The position numbers and the translations under genes were made by a program. Under the pieces are notes generated by a model, which ran no database searches, was not told the origin of the DNA, and worked only from the letters and a program-made list of their open reading frames with translations. From assembly GCA_003156235.1 (NCBI GenBank), contig PMGP01000280.1, forward strand, positions 1-6,737: 6,737 bases of DNA. The letters run 5' to 3'. Source of the DNA: Acidobacteriaceae bacterium. Its GTDB lineage: Bacteria > Acidobacteriota > Terriglobia > Terriglobales > Acidobacteriaceae. This document shows, piece by piece, positions 1 to 6,416 of the stretch. Position 1 is the first letter of the stretch, and every line of letters begins with the position of its first letter.

Positions 1-1304
<1,304 letters not shown>

Positions 1305-1309
1305 ACTTT

Positions 1310-1315
1310 ATTATA
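1310..1315 (-). promoter_or_regulatory. Candidate -10 box of rel, implying a leaderless mRNA
   Basis: Read on the minus strand, a perfect TATAAT ends 5 bp before the rel ATG (TATAAT-AAAGT-ATG). Transcription normally starts about 6-8 bp after a -10 box, so it would begin at or next to the A of the start codon. No convincing -35 hexamer sits 16-18 bp upstream. No ribosome-binding site separates this box from the ATG, which fits a leaderless transcript but does not prove one. Confidence 0.45.
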
Positions 1316-1372
1316 GGCCGATTGCGTTTGGGGCGTATGAAGACCTCGCCTGCCAAGTAATCATTATCAATA

Positions 1373-1451
1373 GTTACCAAGAGGTATTTATGGTGTTGAC
1401 TATTTATTAATTTGACAGGTAAAAGGCTGAATGGTAATACTCCTTGGTAAC
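1373..1451. repeat. Long-spaced inverted repeat bracketing a promoter (possible paired operators)
   Basis: The left arm GTTACCAAGAGGTATT (1373-1388) and right arm AATACTCCTTGGTAAC (1436-1451) are reverse complements at 14 of 16 positions, separated by 47 bp. Each arm contains a smaller palindrome: TACC-AAGA-GGTA in the left, and TACT-CCTT-GGTA (one mismatch) in the right. The arm centres are about 63 bp apart, close to six helical turns. A TTGACA/TAATAC promoter lies between them, and its -10 overlaps the right arm. That arrangement would suit a repressor binding two sites, but no regulator gene is visible here. Short transposon ends are an alternative. Confidence 0.5.
1412..1440 (+). promoter_or_regulatory. 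Candidate sigma-70 promoter P1 for the exported-protein genes
   Basis: A perfect TTGACA (1412-1417), a 17-bp spacer and TAATAC (1435-1440) preceded by TGG, an extended -10 motif. The -10 itself matches TATAAT at only three of six positions, so strength is uncertain. It points at the gene starting at 1619 and sits inside the inverted repeat 1373-1451. Confidence 0.4.
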
Positions 1452-1454
1452 AAA

Positions 1455-1482
1455 TGGGCAGGTCTTTTGGCCGCTCTATAAT
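1455..1482 (+). promoter_or_regulatory. Candidate sigma-70 promoter P2 for the exported-protein genes
   Basis: TGGGCA (1455-1460, four of six matches to TTGACA), a 16-bp spacer and a perfect TATAAT (1477-1482). Transcription would begin near 1489. The leader before GTG 1619 would be about 130 nt and would carry the hairpin 1526-1550 and the short ORF 1576-1626. Confidence 0.45.
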
Positions 1483-1525
1483 TTGCGCGATGAATCTCAA
1501 ACCGCAATAGTCCAATTGCTAACTC

Positions 1526-1550
1526 CGGCGGAAAAGATAATTTTTCGCCG
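1526..1550 (+). promoter_or_regulatory. Leader hairpin upstream of the exported-protein genes
   Basis: CGGCGGAAAA (1526-1535) pairs with TTTTTCGCCG (1541-1550), giving ten base pairs with one G-U, around the 5-nt loop GATAA. It lies between P2 and the ribosome-binding site at 1566-1571. No T-run follows, so it is not a normal intrinsic terminator. It could stabilise or modulate the leader mRNA; that role is inferred. Confidence 0.4.
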
Positions 1551-1575
1551 CAAACCTCACCACCGAAAGGAAAAT

Positions 1576-1626
1576 ATGCGTCAAAATTTACCGGAAATTC
1601 ACGGGGGGGGGGCAAGATGTGCATAG
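1576..1626 (+). CDS. Short leader ORF (16 aa), possible out-of-frame start of the exported-protein gene
   Basis: ATG 1576 follows AAAGGA (1566-1571), the best ribosome-binding site in this spacer, and reads MRQNLPEIHGGGARCA before TAG at 1624-1626. Codons 10-12 and the first base of codon 13 are the G10 run. The stop falls just past GTG 1619 of the next ORF, so the two overlap in different frames. With nine G instead of ten, this ATG would read straight into the exported-protein frame. It may therefore be a translationally coupled leader peptide, the true 5' end of a switched-off phase-variable gene, or the product of a one-base sequencing error. The sequence alone cannot separate these. Confidence 0.4.
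   Translation: MRQNLPEIHGGGARCA
1603..1612. repeat. Homopolymeric G10 tract
   Basis: Ten consecutive G lie between the AAAGGA/ATG at 1566-1578 and the GTG start at 1619. I noticed no other G run this long in the window; others are about 5-6. Tracts of this length can slip during replication and are also hard to sequence. The run also sits at roughly Shine-Dalgarno distance from GTG 1619, and GGGGG can pair with CCUCC of 16S rRNA using one wobble, so it may serve as that start's ribosome-binding site. Confidence 0.85.
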
Positions 1627-1640
1627 ACTCTATGTGCATA
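1617..1640 (+). repeat. Direct repeat duplicating the start region
   Basis: ATGTGCATA occurs at 1617-1625 and again at 1632-1640, separated by GACTCT, a 15-bp period. The period is a multiple of three, so GTG-CAT appears twice in the exported-protein frame (1619 and 1634) and either could be a start codon. Starting at 1634 would give a compact signal peptide, MHIVRVFLLSASLTASSLFA. Confidence 0.6.
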
Positions 1641-2446
1641 TCGTTCGCGTCTTCCTCCTGAGTGCCTCCCTCACGGCCTCCAGTTTATTTGCCCAGACCG
1701 CCGTACAACCGGCCCCAGCCGCTCAACCTTCCCAGGCGAAGGCACCGCTTACTCTTGTCGAGACGCACCGTCAGGTGAATCGCCAAGCCGCTCTCATCCA
1801 TGCGGGCAATCCGCAGGCAATCGCAGGCCTATCCGGCACAATATTTCAACGCGTGGGCATTCCTGTAGAGGTTGCCGACGCCTTCCATTACACGGGGCGT
1901 CTTGCCCAGGCCGAAACCGATTACCGCAACGGCTCTCACGCCGCCGTCCACGAGGAAGACCTGGTCCGGGCCAACAACAACCTTGCCCGTATCTTGGGCG
2001 CTCCGGAGTGGGCTCTGACAACCCAGGCGGAAGTGCGCAAGCTGCGCATGGAGTTCATGGTCCGCTATCCGCAACTGCTGGCCAACCAGGCGCCACCTGA
2101 CGCCAATGGGAAGTTCCAGGCTCTGAGCGCAAACATCAGTCCCACGGAGGCCGCCTTCCTGGCCACCAGCCTGATCTACCAGAAGCTCTACTCGCCGGAG
2201 TATCAGATGACTGCCTCGGAACAGGCGGCGGGCGGCACGGATGCCGTACCCGCAGCTACCTTCCAGCAGCGAACCCAGCAGTTGTCCGACATCCTCCACG
2301 GCAAGACGCAGAATCTCAGCCTCTTTGATTTGGTTCACGCCGCAGATGGACTGTTCAGCGATCTGGGCATCAGCTCTTCGCTGAGGCCGGAATTCGCAAC
2401 CTTGCAGACCGCAAGCGCCGATACCACAGGAAAGGAAGGCCGCTAA
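1619..2446 (+). CDS. Exported protein of unknown function (275 aa)
   Basis: I do not recognise a family. Residues 1-25 form a signal peptide: basic start, hydrophobic core VRVFLLSASLTASSLF, probable cleavage after A25. A Pro/Ala/Gln-rich linker follows (about 28-43). The rest (about 45-275) is Ala/Gln/Leu-rich, apparently mostly helical, with no cysteine in the mature chain, no further membrane segment and no obvious catalytic motif. The start is uncertain: GTG 1619, GTG 1634, or ATG 1576 if the G10 tract is one base shorter. The stop codon TAA shares its last A with the ATG of the following lipoprotein gene, so the two are almost certainly co-transcribed and translationally coupled. Codon pattern and an intact 275-codon frame support a real gene. 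Export to the periplasm or beyond is inferred. Confidence 0.82.
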   Translation: MHRLYVHIVRVFLLSASLTASSLFAQTAVQPAPAAQPSQAKAPLTLVETHRQVNRQAALIHAGNPQAIAGLSGTIFQRVGIPVEVADAFHYTGRLAQAETDYRNGSHAAVHEEDLVRANNNLARILGAPEWALTTQAEVRKLRMEFMVRYPQLLANQAPPDANGKFQALSANISPTEAAFLATSLIYQKLYSPEYQMTASEQAAGGTDAVPAATFQQRTQQLSDILHGKTQNLSLFDLVHAADGLFSDLGISSSLRPEFATLQTASADTTGKEGR

Positions 2447-3330
2447 TGATGAATCTTAAATCACTTTGTGCAATCGTCTTGGCGTCCTTGTCGATTCTGG
2501 CCGTGGGCTGCGGCAGTGGGGGAGGAAGCGGCAGTTATACCCCACAAAGCTATGGTTCAACAAGCGCCTCTTCGCCACACTTCAACATTCAAACAACGAA
2601 CACATCCACTTCTGGAGGCTCAAGCGAAGTATGGGGTGGAGTCACGATTACTGGCTATGCGCATCCATTTACAATTCCGTGCGATGTAACCAGCGATTCT
2701 AACTGTATTCCCAATGTTGGTGATGTTATTGATGTGGGAAATGGCAACGGAGCGCTAAATCAAAACAAAATCAATGCATTCGCGACCGATGGCACCTACG
2801 GTCAGGCCAACTTTTACACCGACGCTCAGCCAGCAATCTGGACTTTTTATGCCAACGGTCCAAACAATAGCAACTGCGTCTCAACCAGTGCAAGTTTTAT
2901 CACACTGGAAAATTCAGGTGATGGAAGTACGGTCCAGTTGCGTTGTGGCTCAAATGCAGCGTACATGGTCGCCACGCCCAGCGGTTGCGTAATCAATGTA
3001 AATACTGGCGTAAATACCTGCCCGGCTTACGTCACTCTCACTTATCCTCCTCCTGTTGATTCTTCTGAAAGTTTGCCGGTGGCTACGGCTCTCACAGCCG
3101 CCAACTACAGCAACGCGGGAGCAAATCTCGCGCAAAGCAGCGTCACGGCGTCAACCACAACCTCCATCGTTGTTCCAGCGCCAACAACTTACGGGACCAC
3201 CTATCTCGTGGTCCAGGACTCGTCTGGAAATGTAATAGGCGCCTCAGAGTTCACCATTTATTTTACCCCCCTCAAGGTCAATAGGTGCGGATCGCCGGGA
3301 TATCCGCCATGCGGACCCTTGTCAGATTGA
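2446..3330 (+). CDS. Lipoprotein of unknown function with eight mature-domain cysteines (294 aa)
   Basis: The N-terminus MMNLKSLCAIVLASLSILAVGC is a lipoprotein signal, with AVGC as the lipobox and C22 as the lipidated residue. A Gly/Ser linker (23-30) and a Ser/Thr-rich stretch (to about 60) follow, then a beta-rich domain. Besides C22, the mature chain has C79, C87, C144, C167, C181, C192, C281 and C289, an even number that could form four disulfides. Two pairs are close together (79/87 and 281/289). I recognise no family or catalytic motif. The strong GGAAGG (2434-2439) serves ATG 2446 or ATG 2449. The first ATG overlaps the upstream stop as TAATG. Sampled GC is about 42-58%, lower than rel or rlmI, and Asn, Thr and Ser are abundant. 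An envelope-surface location is inferred; the +2 residue is Gly, so there is no Asp inner-membrane retention signal. Confidence 0.85.
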   Translation: MMNLKSLCAIVLASLSILAVGCGSGGGSGSYTPQSYGSTSASSPHFNIQTTNTSTSGGSSEVWGGVTITGYAHPFTIPCDVTSDSNCIPNVGDVIDVGNGNGALNQNKINAFATDGTYGQANFYTDAQPAIWTFYANGPNNSNCVSTSASFITLENSGDGSTVQLRCGSNAAYMVATPSGCVINVNTGVNTCPAYVTLTYPPPVDSSESLPVATALTAANYSNAGANLAQSSVTASTTTSIVVPAPTTYGTTYLVVQDSSGNVIGASEFTIYFTPLKVNRCGSPGYPPCGPLSD

Positions 3331-3340
3331 AGTAACTTAC

Positions 3341-3380
3341 GGCCAGCCCTGGAGGCTAAACCCAGCCTCCAAGGCCGGCC
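3341..3380 (+). terminator. Strong hairpin after the lipoprotein gene
   Basis: The inner stem TGGAGGCT (3350-3357) / AGCCTCCA (3364-3371) is perfect, with loop AAACCC. The outer stem GGCCAGCC (3341-3348) / GGCCGGCC (3373-3380) has one A-C mismatch, and a C-A mismatch joins the two. It starts 10 bp after the lipoprotein stop. No U-tract follows, so it may be a weak or factor-assisted terminator, or an mRNA 3'-end stabiliser that uncouples the lipoprotein pair from the barrel gene. Confidence 0.6.
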
Positions 3381-3388
3381 ACTGCAAC

Positions 3389-3406
3389 TTCGTAAAAACA
3401 TACGAA
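3389..3406. promoter_or_regulatory. Small inverted repeat upstream of the barrel gene
   Basis: TTCGTA (3389-3394) and TACGAA (3401-3406) are perfect reverse complements around AAAACA, 25 bp before the start codon at 3431. It could be a small operator or a chance hairpin. No clear promoter accompanies it. Confidence 0.25.
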
Positions 3407-3430
3407 CCAAAATAATCGAGGGGAGATGGA

Positions 3431-4225
3431 ATGAGAACAGAAAAGAAGAGCTTGAATTGTGCGTTGCGAAGTGTTGTGATTTACTTGGCTATTATATCTG
3501 CGTTTTCTTTTTCGGTGAAATCCATTGCGGCAGAAAAGGAAACCGCATCAACACAAGGCGAGAGTGGCTTATCGAAGCACCCATGGCAATATGGCGTATT
3601 TGTGCAGGGGGGATTTCCTCCTGATTATAGGATTATTACTGTTCAACAGCCTAATTTTAAAGTATATCTGAATGCAGAATTGCAATTGTACAGTGCTGGA
3701 TTTGAAGCGGGCAAGCAGACCCGACGGTTTGAAGGGCCAATGCCTTTGCGCGGACGCGGCGAAGCGATGCTGGAGGTCATGCCGTTCTGGCTTGCGAGGT
3801 ATCCTTCTCAATCAATTGCGCAATTCGTAGCAAACGAGGGACCTACTCCTGTTACAGTTCCGTATCAATGGAATGGAGATGACGTTCATGGCGCAAGCAT
3901 CACACCATTTCTTCTGCGCTGGAACTTCAGCCCGCGAGATTCAGCACGCGTCGTTCCCTGGGTCCAGCTCGGCGGCGGCCTTCTCTGGACAAACCATAAA
4001 TTCCCCTTATATTTCCATCAGCAAACTGATCAATTTGAGAGTAGCACCAGTGTCATCAACTTCACACCGCAGGTGGGGGTGGGAGTCAATATCTTCAACA
4101 AGCCCAAACACAGCGTCAACTTCGCCATGAAGGTTATCCATTACTCGAACGCCAGTCTAGGAGATCACAACCCTGGTGTGAAGTTCACGCTCCAGTTTGC
4201 CGCCGGTTATTCCTGGTGGCGGTAG
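3431..4225 (+). CDS. PagL-like lipid A 3-O-deacylase / acyloxyacyl hydrolase family outer-membrane protein (264 aa)
   Basis: The signal peptide covers about residues 1-34 (core VVIYLAIISAFSFSV, cleavage near SIAA). The mature chain alternates like a beta-barrel and ends in aromatic GYSWWR, as outer-membrane proteins often do. The stretch GGGLLWTNHKFP (181-192) and the C-terminal IHYSNASLGDHNPGV (236-250) match the PagL/acyloxyacyl hydrolase family. The His-x-Ser pair, H237 and S239, corresponds to the catalytic His and Ser of Pseudomonas PagL. Known family members remove the 3-O-linked acyl chain of lipid A in the outer membrane. The third PagL catalytic residue, a Glu 14 residues after the His, appears here as K251, so activity is doubtful. 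The start is supported by GAGGGGAG ending at 3425. The first half is AT-rich. The 3' end overlaps the converging hydrolase gene by 19 bp. Confidence 0.82.
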   Translation: MRTEKKSLNCALRSVVIYLAIISAFSFSVKSIAAEKETASTQGESGLSKHPWQYGVFVQGGFPPDYRIITVQQPNFKVYLNAELQLYSAGFEAGKQTRRFEGPMPLRGRGEAMLEVMPFWLARYPSQSIAQFVANEGPTPVTVPYQWNGDDVHGASITPFLLRWNFSPRDSARVVPWVQLGGGLLWTNHKFPLYFHQQTDQFESSTSVINFTPQVGVGVNIFNKPKHSVNFAMKVIHYSNASLGDHNPGVKFTLQFAAGYSWWR

Positions 4226-4989
4226 GTGAAAAACTGCACGGTATTCCGTTCAATTTCGCGGAGAATATCGGCGGAGAAGTAATGAGTTTGGCCCTTGTAG
4301 TAACGCTCTGAGGCCACTCCGCCGTGGTCTCTCCAAACGCCTGCCAGCCGCTTGCCCTCTGCGGCGGGGACGTTGCGGTCGTCCTCGCCGTGGGAGACAA
4401 GCAGCGGCGGAAGTTTCTTTCGCGTTGGAAGAAAGGAGCCATCGAGGCCGCCGGAGATCTCGCTGATGGCCGCAATTTCCGTACGGTTCAGCGCCAGGGA
4501 GACGCTCAGATAGCCACCCAGCGATTGGCCAAAGAGGAAGACGGGCCTTCGCCGCACAGAAGGCAGCGCCTCGGCCTCGTCGAGTAGTTGCGATACGGCG
4601 ACAAGAAGCTGCTGGGAGCGGGCGTGCATCTCCTCCTGCGTAAGCAGGCTTTCAACTCCGAGGGCTTCGAGATAGTGGGGGAAAATGACCGTGAAACAGG
4701 CGCGGGTGAGCATCTTTTCGCCGAAGTTGTCCGATGCCGGTTCCACTCCCGGCTGGACACGCAGCGCGCCGGCCGAACCATGAAGCATCAAGACCAGCGG
4801 AAATGTCTTCCGCCCCTCTGGCTGGTAGATTTCAACCATAACTTTGTGACCCTGGACAACCGATGTTCTCTGGTTGTACCGATATGCACACTCAGCGTGT
4901 GCGTGGCCTATGCCGGTAAAAAATACAGAGAAAATTGTCCAAAGCAGACAGAAAGAGCGGAGCAAAAATGGGTTTTTACCTTGCATCAT
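4207..4989 (-). CDS. Secreted alpha/beta hydrolase, dienelactone hydrolase type (260 aa)
   Basis: A serine hydrolase whose substrate cannot be told. Numbering is from ATG 4989. The signal peptide (about 1-32; core FCLLWTIFSVFFTGIG, cleavage after AHA) predicts a periplasmic enzyme. The fold signatures come in order: LMLHGSAGA (67-75, oxyanion region), nucleophile S156 in GQSLGG, acid D204 in HGEDDRNVP, and H236 in GQTHYF, giving a complete catalytic triad. Length and order fit the dienelactone hydrolase/prolyl-oligopeptidase-like group. The frame stays open upstream to TTG 5010, with ATG 4986 a further option. I prefer 4989 because a possible -10 box at 5013-5018 would place the transcript start near 5005 and leave room only for the ATG starts. 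The gene converges on the barrel gene, overlapping it by 19 bp, and diverges from rlmI. Confidence 0.88.
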   Translation of the reverse strand: MMQGKNPFLLRSFCLLWTIFSVFFTGIGHAHAECAYRYNQRTSVVQGHKVMVEIYQPEGRKTFPLVLMLHGSAGALRVQPGVEPASDNFGEKMLTRACFTVIFPHYLEALGVESLLTQEEMHARSQQLLVAVSQLLDEAEALPSVRRRPVFLFGQSLGGYLSVSLALNRTEIAAISEISGGLDGSFLPTRKKLPPLLVSHGEDDRNVPAAEGKRLAGVWRDHGGVASERYYKGQTHYFSADILREIERNTVQFFTYRHQE

Positions 4990-5012
4990 GGATTTTTGTC
5001 CAGTCTTCAACC

Positions 5013-5039
5013 ATTGTAATCATGCCATTTACCCGGCAA
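5013..5039 (-). promoter_or_regulatory. Weak candidate promoter of the secreted hydrolase
   Basis: On the minus strand, TTGCCG (5039-5034) is followed after 15 bp by TACAAT (5018-5013), five of six matches to TATAAT. The spacing is shorter than usual. It lies in the spacer shared with rlmI. No convincing plus-strand promoter for rlmI is seen there. Confidence 0.3.
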
Positions 5040-5067
5040 AAATCCCACGGGGTGAGATGATAGTAAG

Positions 5068-6369
5068 ATGAGCCGGAGCCGACCAGACCATCCCGCCCCC
5101 AAAGTCAAAGTCGCAAAAGCGCAACTTTCACAAGCTCCCGGCGTCAGGATCAACCGCCGCGCCGCAGACCGGCTGCGCGCGGGCCATTTGTGGGTCTACG
5201 CCTCCGACATTGAATCCGTTGAACTGCCCGCGGGAGAGACACCGGCGCTTTTGCCTGTGGCCGACAGTCGCGGATTGCTTTTGGGCACGGCGCTTTACAG
5301 CCCCACCTCGCAGATTGCCCTGCGGCTGGTCTCGCGCGAAGCAATCAGTGAGGCGCAGTGGCTGGTGTTGCTGGAGACCCGGCTGCGGACGGCGATTCGG
5401 CGGCGCAAGCCGTTGATCGACGAGCAGAACAATGCTTGCCGCTTGTGCTTCAGCGAGGCCGACGAGCTGCCGGGCCTGGTGGCGGACAAGTACGGCGAGC
5501 TGGTGATTCTGCAATTGCTGGCCAAAGGGCTGGATTCGGCCGCGGTGCGCAAGAACTGTGTGCGCGTGCTACGGGATGAGTTGTCGCCAGCGGCGATTTT
5601 GGAGCGGCCTGACCCGAGAGTGCGCGAACTGGAGGGGCTGTCCGCGCCGAGTTCGGAGCCGCTTTGGACTGCTGATGCCGCAACCCCATCCACGAGCAAA
5701 GAATTCCGGCTGAATGGCCTGGTCTTCGAGTTCGACGCCAACTCCGGGCAGAAGACTGGAGCCTTCCTCGACCAGCGGGCCAACTACGCCGCCGTTGCCG
5801 AGTGGGCGCGCAAGCTGGGCATGGCGAAACGGGACGGAGGCGGCCGCGCGCTGGACGTGTGCTGCTACCAGGGCGGCTTTGCTTTGCATCTGGCTGAGGT
5901 CTGCGCTCAGGTGACGGGGGTTGACGCCTCTCGCGCCTCGCTGGAAGTGGCGGAGCGAAATCTTGAGGCCAACCGCCCGCGACTCACCGCGCATGTGGAT
6001 TGGGTGGAGGGCGATGCTTTTCAGATTCTGCGCGACTGGTCGGACGCAGGCGAGAAATTCGACGCCATCGTGCTCGATCCGCCGGCCTTCGCCAAGAGCC
6101 AGCGAGCTGTTGAAGGCGCGCTGCGCGGCTACAAGGAACTGAATCTGCGGGCGCTCAAGATGCTGCGCGCAGGCGGATTGCTGGTGACCTGCTCCTGCTC
6201 GCATCATGTGGGCTGGACGGAATTGGAAGCCAGCGTCGCCGCTGCCGCCTCCGACGCCCACCGGCGTGTGCGGCTGCTGGAGCGGCGTGGTGCCGCGCTC
6301 GATCATCCTGTAGTGCTGAATTTGCCGGAGACGGAGTACTTGAAGTGCCTGGTGCTGGAAGTGGAGTAA
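5068..6369 (+). CDS. rlmI: RlmI-type class I 23S rRNA (cytosine-C5)-methyltransferase (433 aa)
   Basis: Cytoplasmic SAM-dependent methyltransferase. The E. coli relative RlmI methylates C1962 of 23S rRNA; the same target is inferred here. An N-terminal PUA-like RNA-binding region starts near GVRINRRAADRLRAGHLWVY (25-44) and runs to about 90. The central domain includes RLCFSEADELPGLVADKYG (125-143). The Rossmann methyltransferase domain spans about 210-433: NSGQKTGAFLDQR (225-237), SAM motif I ALDVCCYQGGFALHLA (261-276), acidic D285 in VTGVDAS, motif IV LDPPAF (336-341), and TCSCSHH (374-380), whose C377 aligns with the catalytic Cys of the family's SCS motif. It is 37 residues longer than E. 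coli RlmI (396), partly from a basic N-terminal extension and a loop near 190-210. The ribosome-binding site before ATG 5068 is weak; GGGGTGAG sits about 12 bp upstream. Confidence 0.93.
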   Translation: MSRSRPDHPAPKVKVAKAQLSQAPGVRINRRAADRLRAGHLWVYASDIESVELPAGETPALLPVADSRGLLLGTALYSPTSQIALRLVSREAISEAQWLVLLETRLRTAIRRRKPLIDEQNNACRLCFSEADELPGLVADKYGELVILQLLAKGLDSAAVRKNCVRVLRDELSPAAILERPDPRVRELEGLSAPSSEPLWTADAATPSTSKEFRLNGLVFEFDANSGQKTGAFLDQRANYAAVAEWARKLGMAKRDGGGRALDVCCYQGGFALHLAEVCAQVTGVDASRASLEVAERNLEANRPRLTAHVDWVEGDAFQILRDWSDAGEKFDAIVLDPPAFAKSQRAVEGALRGYKELNLRALKMLRAGGLLVTCSCSHHVGWTELEASVAAAASDAHRRVRLLERRGAALDHPVVLNLPETEYLKCLVLEVE

Positions 6370-6413
6370 GAGGGCGCGCAGGTCTGAATCGGAACACCCT
6401 CTTGAGACTCCAC
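6361..6413 (+). terminator. Terminator-like hairpin at the end of rlmI
   Basis: GTGGAG (6361-6366) pairs with CTCCAC (6408-6413) and AAGAGGG (6368-6374) with CCCTCTT (6397-6403). That gives 13 pairs broken by a 1x4 internal loop and capped by a 22-nt loop. The stem begins inside the last codons of rlmI and includes its stop. No U-run follows directly; TTTTT first occurs near 6433. It probably marks the 3' end of the rlmI mRNA, but the large loop makes efficiency uncertain. Confidence 0.45.
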
Positions 6414-6416
6414 AGC

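Noticed and set aside
1444..1626. 60-codon plus-strand ORF beginning at 1444
   Set aside because: Its upstream part has a poor start (TTG) and overlaps the promoter region; only the part from ATG 1576 has a ribosome-binding site.
1400..1639. Minus-strand ORFs in the rel upstream spacer (1189-1515 and 1400-1639)
   Set aside because: AT-rich, no recognisable protein features, and they run through promoter-like and hairpin sequence.
1829..2338. 169-codon minus-strand ORF within the exported-protein gene
   Set aside because: Shadow frame of the plus-strand gene, which has a signal peptide and a coupled downstream neighbour.
4588..5019. 143-codon plus-strand ORF antisense to the secreted hydrolase
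   Set aside because: The minus-strand frame has a complete catalytic triad and a signal peptide; the plus-strand frame has no family features.
5013..5067. Plus-strand promoter for rlmI in the divergent spacer
   Set aside because: TTG-like and TAAT-like pieces are present but none has acceptable spacing; transcription may start inside the hydrolase gene.
5569..6306. 245-codon minus-strand ORF within rlmI
   Set aside because: Antisense shadow of a clear methyltransferase gene in GC-rich DNA.
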